From the NCBI RefSeq assembly GCF_018917525.1, contig NZ_JAHLOS010000008.1, forward strand, positions 58,715-122,714: a stretch of 64,000 nucleotides of DNA, written 5' to 3'. The position numbers and the translations under genes were made by a program. The stretch is from Enterococcus raffinosus. GTDB taxonomy: Bacteria > Bacillota > Bacilli > Lactobacillales > Enterococcaceae. Under the pieces are notes generated by a model. The model was not told the origin of the DNA. It saw nothing but the letters and a program-made list of their open reading frames with translations, and searched no databases. This document shows positions 15,557 through 26,301 of this stretch, one piece after another (the first letter of the stretch is position 1; every line of letters begins with the position of its first letter).

Positions 15557-16633
15557 ATGAATCAATCGAAATATCAAACAATCGCCGATGAATTAAAATC
15601 TAAAATTTTATCAGGTGAGTATGCAGAAAATACAACAATTCCACCTGAATTACAATTACAAAAGGATTATCAGGTTAGTCGTCACACGATCCGTCAGGCA
15701 ATCGCACTATTAGCTAATGAGGGTTTTCTTAGAAAAGAGAAGGGTTCCGGAACCTATGTAGACGTTAAATATAAACGTACAGAAAGTAATGGTTCAACAC
15801 ATAAAACTATTGGTGTGGTCACGACCTATTTGTCTGATTACATTTTTCCCTCAATCATTCGCGGCATTGAGAAGGCATTACGAGAAAAAGGCTATTCTTT
15901 ATTATTAGCCAGCACCAATAATGATTTTCAGCAGGAAAAGGAATGCATTGAAAAGATGATTACTCAAGGTGTGGAAGGATTGATTGTGGAACCGACAAAG
16001 AGTAACCAATATAATCCCAACCTAGCGCTTTATGTTCGACTAAAGGAGCAGGGAATCCCGATGGTAATGATCAATGCTGTTTATGAAGAAATTAGTGCAC
16101 CTTATATTTGTGTTGATGATGTTAAAAGCGGTTATCTGGCAACAGAGTATCTGATTAAGAAAAATCATAAGAAATTACTGCTGTTAACGAAGATCGATGA
16201 TTTGCAAGGAAAATATCGGATGAAAGGATTTATTAAGGCCTGCGAAGAATACGGAATCCAATTTTCTCCAGAAGATATCATTACTTATGAGACTGAAACG
16301 AGAAAGAAAGTGTTTGAACGTGTACGAAGACGGTTAACGGTAGAACCGCTCACTGGCATTGTATGCTATAACGACCAGATTGCCAGCGGATTAGTTGATT
16401 ACTTGAGTGAAGCTGGTTTTAAGATTCCAGAGGAGCTTTCGATTGTTGGAAATGATAATTCTGCATTAAGTAAGATCGGAAATGTAAAGCTTACGACATT
16501 GAACCATCCGAAAGATGAAATGGGGCATGATGCGGCAGAATGGATTATAGAAGCAATCGAAGAAGGGCGTGATCCCGATAATATTGTGTATGAACCTACA
16601 CTGATCGAACGTGATTCAGTTAAACAATTATAA
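15557..16633 (+). CDS. araR: AraR, arabinose-responsive GntR/LacI-hybrid repressor
   Basis: The 358-residue protein joins a GntR winged helix (about residues 1-70: YQTIADELKSKILSGEY, DYQVSRHTIRQAIALLANEGF, KGSGTYV) to a LacI-type sugar-binding domain (about 83-355: IGVVTTYLSDYIFPSIIRGIE, VEGLIVEP, GNDNSALSKI, LTTLNHP). This architecture is characteristic of AraR. It lies directly before the araBDA genes, and AraR-like boxes are seen upstream of both it and araB. In the family, L-arabinose releases the repressor from DNA. Confidence 0.93.
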   Translation: MNQSKYQTIADELKSKILSGEYAENTTIPPELQLQKDYQVSRHTIRQAIALLANEGFLRKEKGSGTYVDVKYKRTESNGSTHKTIGVVTTYLSDYIFPSIIRGIEKALREKGYSLLLASTNNDFQQEKECIEKMITQGVEGLIVEPTKSNQYNPNLALYVRLKEQGIPMVMINAVYEEISAPYICVDDVKSGYLATEYLIKKNHKKLLLLTKIDDLQGKYRMKGFIKACEEYGIQFSPEDIITYETETRKKVFERVRRRLTVEPLTGIVCYNDQIASGLVDYLSEAGFKIPEELSIVGNDNSALSKIGNVKLTTLNHPKDEMGHDAAEWIIEAIEEGRDPDNIVYEPTLIERDSVKQL

Positions 16634-16644
16634 TAAGTTGAAAA

Positions 16645-16675
16645 AAACAGCTCATTTCGGTGAGTTGTTTTTTTG
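16645..16675 (+). terminator. Terminator between araR and araB
   Basis: ACAGCTCA pairs with TGAGTTGT (one G-U) around a 6-base loop, followed by a T run. Confidence 0.8.
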
Positions 16676-16686
16676 TTGGCTGAAAT

Positions 16687-16754
16687 ATTTGTACGAACAA
16701 AACGAAAAAAATAGATTGACATGTACGTACATAAATTGTATGATAACGGTAACA
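16687..16754 (+). promoter_or_regulatory. araB promoter with two AraR boxes and a cre site
   Basis: Two AraR-type boxes, ATTTGTACGAACAAAA (16687-16702) and ACATGTACGTACATAA (16719-16734), flank and overlap a strong promoter: TTGACA (16716-16721), a 17-base spacer, TATGAT (16739-16744). A perfect cre, TGATAACGGTAACA (16741-16754), overlaps the -10 and start region. The layout predicts repression by AraR without arabinose and by CcpA when preferred sugars are present. Confidence 0.85.
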
Positions 16755-16795
16755 AAAGAGAAAAAAAGGAGGAGATTCCTATCGATACGAAGGAA

Positions 16796-18388
16796 ATGGT
16801 TGCAAAAACCAAGCTGGATATTATGGATGGCCGGACAGCTTTAGGGATTGAGTTTGGTTCAACTAGAATCAAAGCAGTCTTAATCGGTTCCGATTTGGTT
16901 CCGATTGCTGCTGGAAGCTTCGAATGGGAAAATACGCTGGAGAATGGAATTTGGACTTATTCACTTGAAGACATTTGGAAGGGCTTACGAGTAAGCTATC
17001 GCAAAATGGCCACCGAAGTATTTGAGAAGTATGGTGAAACCCTAACAACAATCGGTTCAATCGGCTTTAGTGCAATGATGCATGGTTACATGGCGTTTGA
17101 TAAAAATGACGAGTTGTTAGTGCCGTTTAGAACTTGGCGGAATTCGATTACAGAAGAGGCAGAAAAGCAGTTGACGGAAGTCTTTCAGTATAACATCCCT
17201 CAACGCTGGAGTATCGCCCATTTGTATCAAGCGATTTTGAACCAGGAGGAACACGTAAGTGAAGTTCGATTTTTGACTACTTTGGCAGGATACATTCATT
17301 GGCAGATGACCGGACAAAAAGTTTTGGGTGTCGGTGATGCATCTGGAATGTTCCCGATCGATACTGAAACAAAGGATTATGATCAAACGATGCTGAAGCA
17401 ATTTAGCGACTTGACTAAAGGGACTGCCTTCACGCAAGAACTGAATCAGGTGCTGCCGAAGGTCTTACTAGCTGGAGAATCAGCGGGAAGCTTGAGTCAA
17501 GAAGGAGCCTATTTACTTGATCCGACAGGTACGCTACAGGCGGGAATTCCTCTTTGCCCGCCAGAAGGAGATGCAGGTACTGGGATGGTTGCGACCAACA
17601 GTGTCCGCCAAAGAACCGGGAATGTGTCGGCCGGAACCTCAGCTTTTTCCATGATCGTTCTTGAAGAAAAACTCAAACAGGTTCATCCGGAAATCGATTT
17701 GGTCACTACACCAGTAGGCGATTTAGTAGCAATGGTTCATACAAATAATTGTTCTTCTGAAATCAATGCTTGGGTCAATTTGTTCAAGGAATTTTCTGAC
17801 GCGCTAGGTTTAGAAATCAGTGGGGACAAGCTATATAATACGCTATTTGAAAAAGCGTTAGAGGGCACACCTGATTGCGGCGGGATGCTTTCTTACGGTT
17901 ACTACTCAGGTGAAAATATCACAGGCATGAATGAAGGGCGTCCATTATTTGTTCGGACACCTGAAAGCAAGTTTGATTTAGCCAACTTTATACGTCTGCA
18001 TTTATCTAGTGCCTTTGGTGCAATGCGCATTGGGATGGAGATTTTGAAAAAGGAAAATATTAAGATCGATAAGCTTGTTGGGCATGGCGGTATCTTCAAG
18101 ACACCAGAAGTAGGTCAAAGAATTTTGGCTTCTGCGATGGAGGCACCGGTGACGGTGATGGAAACAGCGGGTGAAGGAGGCGCTTGGGGCATTGCTTTAC
18201 TTGCTGCTTACCAATTAGAAGAGGCCGAACTTTCTCTGTCGGATTTTCTCGAACAACAGGTATTTGCGACGAGTGAAGGCGTGACCATCGAACCGACGAC
18301 AGAAGATCTAAAAGGATATAGTCAATTTATTGATCGATATGAAAAAGGGTTATCGATCGAAGCCGAGGCGATCACTTCGTTAAAATAA
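16796..18388 (+). CDS. araB: AraB, L-ribulokinase (FGGY family, lactobacillus type)
   Basis: The roughly 530-residue kinase has the FGGY ATP-binding start [29 protein letters not shown], and a C-terminal [20 protein letters not shown] with [13 protein letters not shown]. It phosphorylates L-ribulose from AraA, and AraD then converts the product to D-xylulose-5-phosphate. The start is doubtful. The ATG at 16796 matches homologue length, but the strong AAGGAGGAG site (16766-16774) lies about 20 bases upstream, and the best-spaced in-frame codon is an ATC at 16781. It heads the araBDA operon. Confidence 0.9.
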   Translation: MVAKTKLDIMDGRTALGIEFGSTRIKAVLIGSDLVPIAAGSFEWENTLENGIWTYSLEDIWKGLRVSYRKMATEVFEKYGETLTTIGSIGFSAMMHGYMAFDKNDELLVPFRTWRNSITEEAEKQLTEVFQYNIPQRWSIAHLYQAILNQEEHVSEVRFLTTLAGYIHWQMTGQKVLGVGDASGMFPIDTETKDYDQTMLKQFSDLTKGTAFTQELNQVLPKVLLAGESAGSLSQEGAYLLDPTGTLQAGIPLCPPEGDAGTGMVATNSVRQRTGNVSAGTSAFSMIVLEEKLKQVHPEIDLVTTPVGDLVAMVHTNNCSSEINAWVNLFKEFSDALGLEISGDKLYNTLFEKALEGTPDCGGMLSYGYYSGENITGMNEGRPLFVRTPESKFDLANFIRLHLSSAFGAMRIGMEILKKENIKIDKLVGHGGIFKTPEVGQRILASAMEAPVTVMETAGEGGAWGIALLAAYQLEEAELSLSDFLEQQVFATSEGVTIEPTTEDLKGYSQFIDRYEKGLSIEAEAITSLK

Positions 18389-18530
18389 GGATTTTAATTT
18401 GTTGTACACACATGACAAAAAAAGAACCATTTACCTGATCATGCAGCAACTGCATGGATGACGATACAAGGCAAGAGAAAAAATGAATACTTTAATACGA
18501 ATTATGAAACGAACGAGGAGCGAAGTTGAA

Positions 18531-19229
18531 ATGTTAGAGCATTTAAAGGAAGAGGTTTTTCAGGCTAATTTAGAATTACCCAAGCAAGGCTTGATCAAAT
18601 ACACTTGGGGAAATGTCAGTGCATTTGACAAAGAGACGGGCTATTTTGTCATCAAACCAAGCGGCGTAGGCTATGAACAAATGCAAGCATCCGATATGGT
18701 CGTTGTTGATTTAGACAACAATGTGATCGAAGGGGACTTGAATCCTTCTTCTGATACACCGACTCATGCGGTGTTGTACAAAGCCTTTCCTGAAATCGGT
18801 GGGATTTGCCACACCCATTCCACTTGGGCAACCATTTGGGCACAGGCAGGACTGGATTTACCGGCAATGGGGACGACCCATGCAGATACCTTTTATGGCA
18901 AAGTGCCATGTGCTAGATTTTTAACCCAAGAGGAAATTGATGCTGGTTATGAGCACGAAACAGGGAACGTTATCATTGAAACCTTCAAAGAACGCGGGAT
19001 TGATGTTATGGAGATACCTGGTGTGCTATTGCACGGACACGGACCATTTACTTGGGGGAAAGATGCAGATAGCGCTGTAATGAACGCGGTTGTTTTAGAT
19101 GAGGTTGCGAAAATGAATCTTTTTGCACGACAGTTGAACAGCTTTGCCGAAGAATTGCCACAGCGTATTTTAGATAAACATTATCTAAGAAAACACGGAA
19201 AAAATGCCTATTATGGGCAAGGAAATTAA
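18531..19229 (+). CDS. araD: AraD, L-ribulose-5-phosphate 4-epimerase
   Basis: The 232-residue protein has the zinc-ligand histidines of the class II aldolase fold: HTH at residues 94-96 and HGHGPFTWG with His170, close to the E. coli numbering (95, 97, 171). TWGNVS (residues 25-30) and the SSDTPTH loop form the phosphate and substrate site. The ATG at 18531 has an AGGAG site 10 bases upstream; an earlier in-frame ATG lacks one. It converts L-ribulose-5-phosphate to D-xylulose-5-phosphate. Confidence 0.95.
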   Translation: MLEHLKEEVFQANLELPKQGLIKYTWGNVSAFDKETGYFVIKPSGVGYEQMQASDMVVVDLDNNVIEGDLNPSSDTPTHAVLYKAFPEIGGICHTHSTWATIWAQAGLDLPAMGTTHADTFYGKVPCARFLTQEEIDAGYEHETGNVIIETFKERGIDVMEIPGVLLHGHGPFTWGKDADSAVMNAVVLDEVAKMNLFARQLNSFAEELPQRILDKHYLRKHGKNAYYGQGN

Positions 19230-19260
19230 AACATCAATGTAAAAGAAGGAGCGAATAGTT

Positions 19261-20685
19261 ATGTTAGAAGTAAGCAAAAAAGAATTTTGGTTTGTCGTAG
19301 GATCGCAGCATTTATATGGAGAAGAAGCGCTGAAAAGTGTAAAAGCTGATGCAGAAGCGATCGTAAAAGGACTGAATGATAGCGGAAAAATGAACTATCC
19401 CATCGTGTTAAAGGAACTAGCAGTAACTTCTGATACGATTACAAAAATTATGAAGGAAGTCAATTATCGTGATGAGGTGGCAGGTGTAATCACCTGGATG
19501 CACACCTTCTCACCAGCGAAGATGTGGATTCGTGGAACCAAATTATTACAAAAACCCTTGCTGCATTTAGCGACACAGTTCAATGAAAGTATTCCTTGGG
19601 AAACGATCGACATGGACTTTATGAATTTGAATCAATCGGCTCATGGTGACCGTGAATATGGCTTCATCAATGCCCGCTTGAAAAAACAAAATCAAATCGT
19701 CGTTGGCTATTGGCAAACAGAAAGCGTCCAAAAACAACTCGCTGACTGGATGGATGTTGCGGTAGCTTACAACGAAAGCTTTAATATCAAGGTCGCTCGT
19801 TTTGGTGATAATATGCGCAATGTTGCCGTGACAGAAGGCGATAAAGTCGAAGCGCAGATTCAATTTGGCTGGGTCGTTGATTACTTCGGTATTGGTGATT
19901 TGGTGCAGTATGTTGATGCGGTCAAAGATGAAGAAGTCGATGCTTTGTTTGCAGAATACAAGGAATTGTATGACTTCGATTATGGCGATTATGATCATGC
20001 GACGTGGGAAGCTCGTGTCAAGGTGCAAGCAAAACAAGAAATCGGCATTCGCCGTTTCTTAGAAGCCGGTGATTACAATGCCTTTACTTCAAACTTTGAA
20101 GACCTTTATGGCATGCAGCAATTACCTGGACTAGCGGTGCAACGCTTGATGGCAGAGGGGTATGGTTTTGCTGGAGAAGGCGATTGGAAAACAGCTGCTT
20201 TGGATCGTTTGATGAAAGTCATGGCGCATAATCAAAACACTGGATTTATGGAAGATTACACGTATGAATTGGCTGCTGGAAAAGAAGCCATCTTACAATC
20301 CCATATGATGGAAGTTGATCCAACATTAGCAGTTAATAAGCCTAAGATTGTTGTCTCACCATTATCAATGGGCGACCGTGAAGATCCGGCTCGTTTGGTA
20401 TTTGATGGAAAAGCAGGCGATGGCGTGGTAGTCTCAATGGCAGACTTTGGAACGCATTATAAATTATTAATCAATGAGGTTGAAGCGTTTGAACCAACAG
20501 AAGAAGCACCAAAATTACCAGTGGCTCGTGTGCTTTGGAAGGTAAAACCAAACTTCCATGAAGGGGTAGGGAAATGGATCGAAGTCGGCGGCGGACATCA
20601 TACGGTGGTTTCTTTGAATCTTACGACTGAACAAATCATTACATGGGCGAAGCTAGTTGATCTAGAATATGTGACAATTAAATAG
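19261..20685 (+). CDS. araA: AraA, L-arabinose isomerase
   Basis: The 474-residue protein has the normal length and sequence of Ara[17 protein letters not shown] at the start, [25 protein letters not shown], and a conserved end with VEVGGGHH-like [13 protein letters not shown]. It isomerises L-arabinose to L-ribulose using a divalent metal. An AGAAGGAG site precedes the ATG. It closes the araB-araD-araA operon and is followed by a strong terminator. Confidence 0.97.
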   Translation: MLEVSKKEFWFVVGSQHLYGEEALKSVKADAEAIVKGLNDSGKMNYPIVLKELAVTSDTITKIMKEVNYRDEVAGVITWMHTFSPAKMWIRGTKLLQKPLLHLATQFNESIPWETIDMDFMNLNQSAHGDREYGFINARLKKQNQIVVGYWQTESVQKQLADWMDVAVAYNESFNIKVARFGDNMRNVAVTEGDKVEAQIQFGWVVDYFGIGDLVQYVDAVKDEEVDALFAEYKELYDFDYGDYDHATWEARVKVQAKQEIGIRRFLEAGDYNAFTSNFEDLYGMQQLPGLAVQRLMAEGYGFAGEGDWKTAALDRLMKVMAHNQNTGFMEDYTYELAAGKEAILQSHMMEVDPTLAVNKPKIVVSPLSMGDREDPARLVFDGKAGDGVVVSMADFGTHYKLLINEVEAFEPTEEAPKLPVARVLWKVKPNFHEGVGKWIEVGGGHHTVVSLNLTTEQIITWAKLVDLEYVTIK

Positions 20686-20690
20686 AAGGT

Positions 20691-20729
20691 AAAATATTGG
20701 TTTGGGAATATCCAAGCCAATATTTTATT
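20691..20729 (+). terminator. Terminator of the araBDA operon
   Basis: A 15-bp stem (AAAATATTGGTTTGG with CCAAGCCAATATTTT, one G-U) closes a 6-base loop. Confidence 0.9.
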
Positions 20730-20772
20730 AAACTAATAAAAGTAAAAAATACTATTAGTTTGAGCGTAAAGG

Positions 20773-20801
20773 TTTACTTTTAAGCTAATTAAAGGTATAT
20801 T
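20773..20801 (+). promoter_or_regulatory. Putative phosphoketolase promoter
   Basis: TTTACT (20773-20778), a 17-base spacer and TATATT (20796-20801) lie about 50 bases before the start. An imperfect 23-bp direct repeat (ACTAATAAAAGTAAAAAATA at 20732; AATAATAAAAGTAAAAAAAA at 20809) brackets it. I see no AraR box or cre here. Confidence 0.45.
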
Positions 20802-20849
20802 GTACTAAAATAATAAAAGTAAAAAAAACTATAAAGGGGTTCTCATTGT

Positions 20850-23234
20850 ATGAAGAGCAATTATGATTCAAAGGAATATATTGAAAAGGTAGATGCATGG
20901 TGGCGTGCAGCAAACTATATTTCCGTTGCGCAAATGTTTTTGAAGGACAATCCTTTGTTAAGAAAGCCATTGAAAAAAGAAGATGTTAAGACGCATCCAA
21001 TCGGCCACTGGGGAACGATTGCAGGTCAAAACTTTCTCTATGCTCATTTAAATCGAGTAATCAATAAATATGATTTAAATATGTTTTATATTGAAGGTCC
21101 CGGTCATGGTGGTCAAGTCATGGTGTCAAATTCCTACATCGATGGCAGCTACAGCGAAATTTATCCTGAGGTTACAGAAGATGAAGCAGGTCTGAAAAAA
21201 TTATTTAAGATGTTCTCATTCCCAGGCGGGATCGCTTCTCATGCCGCACCAGAAACACCAGGATCGATTCATGAAGGTGGCGAACTTGGTTATTCTTTAT
21301 CACATGCGACGGGTGCGATCTTAGACAATCCAGATGTGATTGCAGCAACTGTTGTAGGCGATGGCGAAGCAGAAACCGGTCCGTTGGCCGGCGGTTGGTT
21401 CTCAAACGTGTTTATCAATCCAGTGAATGATGGTGCAGTATTACCGATTGTTTATTTAAACGGCGGAAAAATTTCAAATCCAACAATTCTTTCTCGCAAG
21501 AGCGATGAAGATTTGCAAAAATATTTCGAAGGTCTTGGCTGGAAACCTTACTTTGTTGAAGGAACAGACCCTGAAAAAGTTCACCCAATTATGGCTGAAA
21601 CGCTAGATAAAGTAATCACTGAAATCAAAGATATCCAAGCAGAAGCTCGTAAAGGCAAAGCTGAAGATGCTACGATGCCGCAATGGCCAGTCATCTTATT
21701 CCGAACACCAAAAGGCTGGACTGGTCCGCAAACTTGGGATGGCGAACAATTAGAAGGAACTTTCCGTGCGCATCAAGTGCCAATCCCAGTAAGTTCAGAA
21801 GATATGGAATATGCTGATAAATTAGTAGACTGGTTGAAATCTTATCGTCCAGAAGAATTATTTGATGAAAACGGAAAAATCGTCGATGAATTGAAAGAAA
21901 TCTCACCAAAAGGCGATCGTCGGATGTCAACCAATCCAATCACCAATGGCGGGATTGATCCAAAACCGATGAATATGCCAAATTGGAAGCAATATGCGAT
22001 TGATACGACAACACCAGGTGCGGTAATGGCACAAGATATGATCGTCTTTGGTCAACAAGCTCGGGATATGATCACTGAAAATCCAACCAATTTCCGCATC
22101 TTTGGACCAGATGAAACGAAATCCAACCGTTTGAACAAAGTGTTTGATGTGACGAATCGTCAATGGATGGAACCAAAAAACAGTACCGACGAATGGCAAT
22201 CATCGGTTGGTCGTGTGATTGATGGTCAGTTATCAGAACATCAGGCAGAAGGATTTTTAGAAGGGTATGTATTAACCGGTCGTCATGGTTTCTTTGCCAG
22301 CTACGAATCATTCTTACGTGTGGTTGATTCAATGTTAACGCAACATTTCAAATGGATGCGTAAAGCCAATGCGCATGCTTGGCGCAAAGAATACCCAGCA
22401 TTAAATCTGATTGCAACTTCTACGGTCTTCCAGCAAGATCATAATGGCTATACCCACCAAGATCCAGGTGTATTGACCCATTTAGCTGAGAAGAAACCAG
22501 AATTCATTCGCGAATACCTGCCAGCTGATGCGAATAGCTTGATGGCTGTTATGGATAAAGCGATGCAAGACAAACAAGTGATTAACTTGATCGTTTCAAG
22601 TAAACACCCACGTCCACAATTCTATTCTGCGAACGAAGCAGAAGAATTGGTCAAAAAAGGCTTGAAGGTTATTGATTGGGCAAGTACTGATAATGGGGAA
22701 GAACCAGATGTTGTTATTGCAGCAGCCGGAACAGAACCTAATTTGGAAGCTTTAGCAGCTGTATCGATTCTGAATGAACAGTTTTCTGATTTGAAGATTC
22801 GCTTTGTCAATGTCGTGGATATCTTGAAACTACGTCATCCTGATATTGATCCTCGTGGATTGACTGACGAAGAGTTCGATGAAATTTTTACTACGGATAA
22901 ACCAATCGTCTTTGCTTTCCATGGATACGAAGGCATGGTTCGTGACATCTTCTTTGATCGTCACAATCATAATCTGCATATTCACGGATATCGTGAAAAT
23001 GGTGATATTACAACGCCGTTTGATATGCGTGTCTTCAGTGAATTGGATCGCTTCCATTTAGCTCAAGAGGCAGCGAATGCAGTTTATGCTGAAAATGCAA
23101 AAGACTTCTCAGTGCAAATGGATGAAACATTGGCAAAACATCATGACTTTATTCGAACAGAAGGTCGTGATCTTCCAGAAGTGGAAAACTGGAAATGGCA
23201 AGAACTGAAAAGAAAAGGATATCATTTTAGTTAA
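20850..23234 (+). CDS. xpkA: Phosphoketolase (xylulose-5-phosphate/fructose-6-phosphate)
   Basis: The 794-residue protein is a full-length phosphoketolase. Recognisable segments are [37 protein letters not shown], the thiamine diphosphate motif [17 protein letters not shown] (about residues 178-194), and [15 protein letters not shown]. It uses phosphate to cleave xylulose-5-phosphate into acetyl phosphate and glyceraldehyde-3-phosphate. Lying directly after araA, it completes a heterofermentative arabinose pathway. It has its own promoter and terminator. Confidence 0.97.
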   Translation: MKSNYDSKEYIEKVDAWWRAANYISVAQMFLKDNPLLRKPLKKEDVKTHPIGHWGTIAGQNFLYAHLNRVINKYDLNMFYIEGPGHGGQVMVSNSYIDGSYSEIYPEVTEDEAGLKKLFKMFSFPGGIASHAAPETPGSIHEGGELGYSLSHATGAILDNPDVIAATVVGDGEAETGPLAGGWFSNVFINPVNDGAVLPIVYLNGGKISNPTILSRKSDEDLQKYFEGLGWKPYFVEGTDPEKVHPIMAETLDKVITEIKDIQAEARKGKAEDATMPQWPVILFRTPKGWTGPQTWDGEQLEGTFRAHQVPIPVSSEDMEYADKLVDWLKSYRPEELFDENGKIVDELKEISPKGDRRMSTNPITNGGIDPKPMNMPNWKQYAIDTTTPGAVMAQDMIVFGQQARDMITENPTNFRIFGPDETKSNRLNKVFDVTNRQWMEPKNSTDEWQSSVGRVIDGQLSEHQAEGFLEGYVLTGRHGFFASYESFLRVVDSMLTQHFKWMRKANAHAWRKEYPALNLIATSTVFQQDHNGYTHQDPGVLTHLAEKKPEFIREYLPADANSLMAVMDKAMQDKQVINLIVSSKHPRPQFYSANEAEELVKKGLKVIDWASTDNGEEPDVVIAAAGTEPNLEALAAVSILNEQFSDLKIRFVNVVDILKLRHPDIDPRGLTDEEFDEIFTTDKPIVFAFHGYEGMVRDIFFDRHNHNLHIHGYRENGDITTPFDMRVFSELDRFHLAQEAANAVYAENAKDFSVQMDETLAKHHDFIRTEGRDLPEVENWKWQELKRKGYHFS

Positions 23235-23267
23235 GTCTGTGTGCCGCTAAGAAACTGAATCACCTAA

Positions 23268-23318
23268 ATAAAGACCTGTAAACAGCGCCGATTGTGGCAT
23301 GTTTACAGGTCTTTTTAT
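23268..23318 (+). terminator. Bidirectional terminator between phosphoketolase and the response regulator
   Basis: A 15-bp perfect stem, AAAGACCTGTAAACA with TGTTTACAGGTCTTT, lies between the two converging genes. Confidence 0.9.
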
Positions 23319-24853
23319 AGTATCGATCTTGTTTTTCGGTATTCTTTTGGCGAAATGCCTTCTTTTCGTTTAAAGATATAGCTGAAATAATTGGGATCAT
23401 TGTAACCAATTTCTGATGCGATATTTGAAAGCTTCCAATCAGTTTCTTTTAGCAGACGTTTTGCTTCAGTCAGTCGCTGTTCAGTCAAATATTCAACGAA
23501 GGTCCTTCCCAATGATTGTGAAAAAACTGTACTAAAATGAGAGCTGCTAAGATTCGTATGGGAGGCGACATCGCCTAAAGACAGTTCTGGATCTGAGAAA
23601 TTCTGTTTGATATAAAGAACCGCTTGTTCGATAAGGTCACGATATTGCCGCATACTTTCATCAATAACTGTATGTTTTAAGAAGCCCAATACCTGATTTA
23701 AATAATTTCGAAATAATGTATTATCTGAAATAATCACTGATAGATTGGAAGGTGTAGCGATTGGAAATTTAGTTTTTACTTTCTTATTTTTCTCTTCCAC
23801 TAGGTGGTCCAGTTCATTTAGTAAAGCTAAACGATATAATAAAGTGTTTTCGCTTTTTTCAGCTTTTTCTATCAACTCATCGATCAGTAAATAAGTTGTT
23901 TGTGTAGTGACTTGATCAATTTTTTTCTTTAAGTCAATTTCTTTTTCGTATTGATGCATTTTCTTACCAAAGTTCTGATAATAGAGGATTTGATGTTGTG
24001 TTTGTACTAAAGAATAGTCTAATAGATTTTTAGCGGTTTGATAGCTTTGTTGAATCTCACTAATTCGTTCGACAGGATTTCCAACTGCAATCACAAGCTT
24101 TGATTCAGCAGTACTTAACTCAGAGTAAAGTGTGACGGCTACTTGATCCGCCTTGCTTGACAGTTCTTCTTTATTGGCATCAAAAAGAAGTATTTTAATA
24201 AAACGAGAAGACAGACAGGAGAAAAGCAAGTTTTTATCATCGACAAATAGTTTAGTCATTTTTCCTCGAAAATGCTCGTAGTCAGCAAAATTTTTATTTA
24301 TGTGATTGGCAATCAGTAATACGCTGAATTTTTTTCCTGCAATTTTTCTGTTCAGCTGTCTTGCTTCTTCGATTGCTTCCGACGTGGAAACTCGATTTTC
24401 AAATAGTGTATTCAAAAAAAGATTCTTTTTTACGTCGAAGGAGTAGGAGTCAATGGTAGCCGGTTGCTTTTTTTGCTCTAATTGAGTGATAACTTTTTTA
24501 ATACTGTCTTTTAGTTCATCAAGCTTAATCGGTTTCAACAAGTATTCGGCTACTTGTAAATGAATCGCCGCTTTGGCGTAAGTAAATTCATCAAAGCCGC
24601 TGATAAAGATAATTTGAATGTCTGGAAGATTCTGTCGGACTTCTTGCGAGAGTTCGATTCCATCCATAAAGGGCATCCGGATATCTGTTAATAAGATATC
24701 TGGTTGCAGTTCGAGAATCATTGAGAGAGCGACCTCACCGTCACCAGCTTCACCAACGATTTCGATCGGGAGCTTCTCGGAAAGCTGTGTTAAGTTTCGC
24801 TTTAAAGATTCAAGAATCAGGTGTTCATCTTCCGCAATAAAAACTTTATACAT
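23315..24853 (-). CDS. YesN-type response regulator (receiver + AraC DNA-binding domain)
   Basis: The 512-residue protein has an N-terminal receiver (MYKVFIAEDEHL, phosphoacceptor Asp57 in LLTDIRMP, then Lys in YLLKPIK), a long middle region and an AraC/XylS C-terminal domain (LSSSHFSTVFSQSLGRTFVEYL, IASEIGYNDPNYFSYIFKR). It starts inside the kinase gene (8-base overlap) with AAGGAG upstream, so the pair is coupled. Its likely target is the divergent sugar ABC transporter at 27593-31488. Confidence 0.92.
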   Translation of the reverse strand: MYKVFIAEDEHLILESLKRNLTQLSEKLPIEIVGEAGDGEVALSMILELQPDILLTDIRMPFMDGIELSQEVRQNLPDIQIIFISGFDEFTYAKAAIHLQVAEYLLKPIKLDELKDSIKKVITQLEQKKQPATIDSYSFDVKKNLFLNTLFENRVSTSEAIEEARQLNRKIAGKKFSVLLIANHINKNFADYEHFRGKMTKLFVDDKNLLFSCLSSRFIKILLFDANKEELSSKADQVAVTLYSELSTAESKLVIAVGNPVERISEIQQSYQTAKNLLDYSLVQTQHQILYYQNFGKKMHQYEKEIDLKKKIDQVTTQTTYLLIDELIEKAEKSENTLLYRLALLNELDHLVEEKNKKVKTKFPIATPSNLSVIISDNTLFRNYLNQVLGFLKHTVIDESMRQYRDLIEQAVLYIKQNFSDPELSLGDVASHTNLSSSHFSTVFSQSLGRTFVEYLTEQRLTEAKRLLKETDWKLSNIASEIGYNDPNYFSYIFKRKEGISPKEYRKTRSIL

Positions 24854-26291
24854 GTTTTGCAGCTCCTTTTTGCATAGTCGGGACGACCACGTGGACAGTG
24901 GTCCCTTTGTCTTCAATACTCGTGATCGTGATTTTTGCTTCTTTTCCGTAGTAAAGCAATAAACGTTTGTTTACGTTGAACAATCCATAGCCTTCTGTAA
25001 AATCCGTATCTAAACCATCCGCTAACTCTTGATTGATTTCCTCCAGCTTCTGTTTAGGAATGCCTTTTCCATTATCAATAATATAAAAATGCAGCTCGTT
25101 TTGCTTACCTAAAAAGGCCTGTACGATGATCTTGCCTGTCCGTCGAACCAGTTTCGTTCCATGATAAACCGCATTTTCAATTAGTGGTTGCAGAATCATT
25201 TTTAACATAGAATATTCTTTGATTTTTTCTTCGATTTCGATTGAATAAGTCAGAGCATCGCCGTAGCGTATTTGTAAAATAATCAGGTAATCGTGAATAT
25301 GTTTGATTTCCTTTTCAACGGGAATCCAATCCTGTCCTTGACTTAAAGAAATCCTGAAGAAGTCAGAAAGGGCGTAGGTCATTTCTTTCACTTTTTCACT
25401 TTCACCCATTTCTTCTAAGACCAAAATGGCGTCTAAGCTATTATAAATGAAATGCGGAGTAATTTGTGCTTGGAGTACTCGTACTTCACTTTGCGCTAGA
25501 TTGTATTGCTTTAAGGCATTTTCTTCCAAGAGAACCACCAAGTTATCCGCCATTTCGTTCATACTGTTACTTAGTTTCTGCAACTCATTTCCAGGTGGTG
25601 TTGTGATTCGATAATTCAATTTGCCATCAGAAAGGGCATCTGCCATGTGGATCATTTCTTCCATTGGCTGCTGGATTTGTTTCATCAAGCGAGTGTTCGT
25701 CGTCCGTGTAAAGAAGATAATTGCTGCGATAATGCAGGCTTCGATCACGGATAATATAATGATGGCTTGTCGGACTTGCTGACTTTGGTTCGCTGCAAGT
25801 TTGATTTCAACATTGACGAAGTCTTGCAAGATGTCGTGAACTAAATTAGTTGCCGATTCCACATGGATCATTAATTCTTGGTTCTCCTGGAAGTGCTTGT
25901 TTGCTTCAATGTTTGCTACGATCTTCTCCAAATAATTATTCACATTATCTAACGAACGAGTGACGATATTTAGCGTCGCGCGCTCTTGGGTACTTTGTGT
26001 ATTCTTTTTAATCTGACGGATTTCCTTTTTAATGCGATGGACACTATTACTTTTAGTAAATTCATCTGGAGTCAATTGACCATAAGTGAGACTCCAAGCT
26101 TCTTCCATAATTTTTTCTTCTACGTCATTAGCAATTCGATTGGCTTCTGAAATATTGCCAACACTGCGTTCGTAAGTGAAGAGGTAGCGGGTGTAAATCA
26201 AGACGCTGATGATCAGCGGTACAATCGATAAGACGAGCATCAGCCAACTGATACGCTGCAAGAGTGATTTAATCGTCATCTGTTTTTTCAT
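24846..26291 (-). CDS. YesM-type sensor histidine kinase
   Basis: The 481-residue kinase has two membrane segments (about 15-35 and 175-196) around an extracytoplasmic helical domain, a HAMP region (about 197-250), the His_kinase box ITPHFIYNSLDA with His280, and ATP-binding boxes QPLIENAVYHG and DNGKGI. The ATG at 26291 has an AGGAGG site 6 bases upstream. It lies 10 bases after a sugar-binding lipoprotein gene, so the lipoprotein probably presents a sugar to the sensor outside the membrane. Confidence 0.92.
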   Translation of the reverse strand: MKKQMTIKSLLQRISWLMLVLSIVPLIISVLIYTRYLFTYERSVGNISEANRIANDVEEKIMEEAWSLTYGQLTPDEFTKSNSVHRIKKEIRQIKKNTQSTQERATLNIVTRSLDNVNNYLEKIVANIEANKHFQENQELMIHVESATNLVHDILQDFVNVEIKLAANQSQQVRQAIIILSVIEACIIAAIIFFTRTTNTRLMKQIQQPMEEMIHMADALSDGKLNYRITTPPGNELQKLSNSMNEMADNLVVLLEENALKQYNLAQSEVRVLQAQITPHFIYNSLDAILVLEEMGESEKVKEMTYALSDFFRISLSQGQDWIPVEKEIKHIHDYLIILQIRYGDALTYSIEIEEKIKEYSMLKMILQPLIENAVYHGTKLVRRTGKIIVQAFLGKQNELHFYIIDNGKGIPKQKLEEINQELADGLDTDFTEGYGLFNVNKRLLLYYGKEAKITITSIEDKGTTVHVVVPTMQKGAAKHV

Positions 26292-26301
26292 CAGCTTCCT
26301 C

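Noticed and set aside
19567..20037. 156-codon frame antisense to araA
   Set aside because: araA is intact and highly conserved there; the reverse frame has no ribosome site or known motif.
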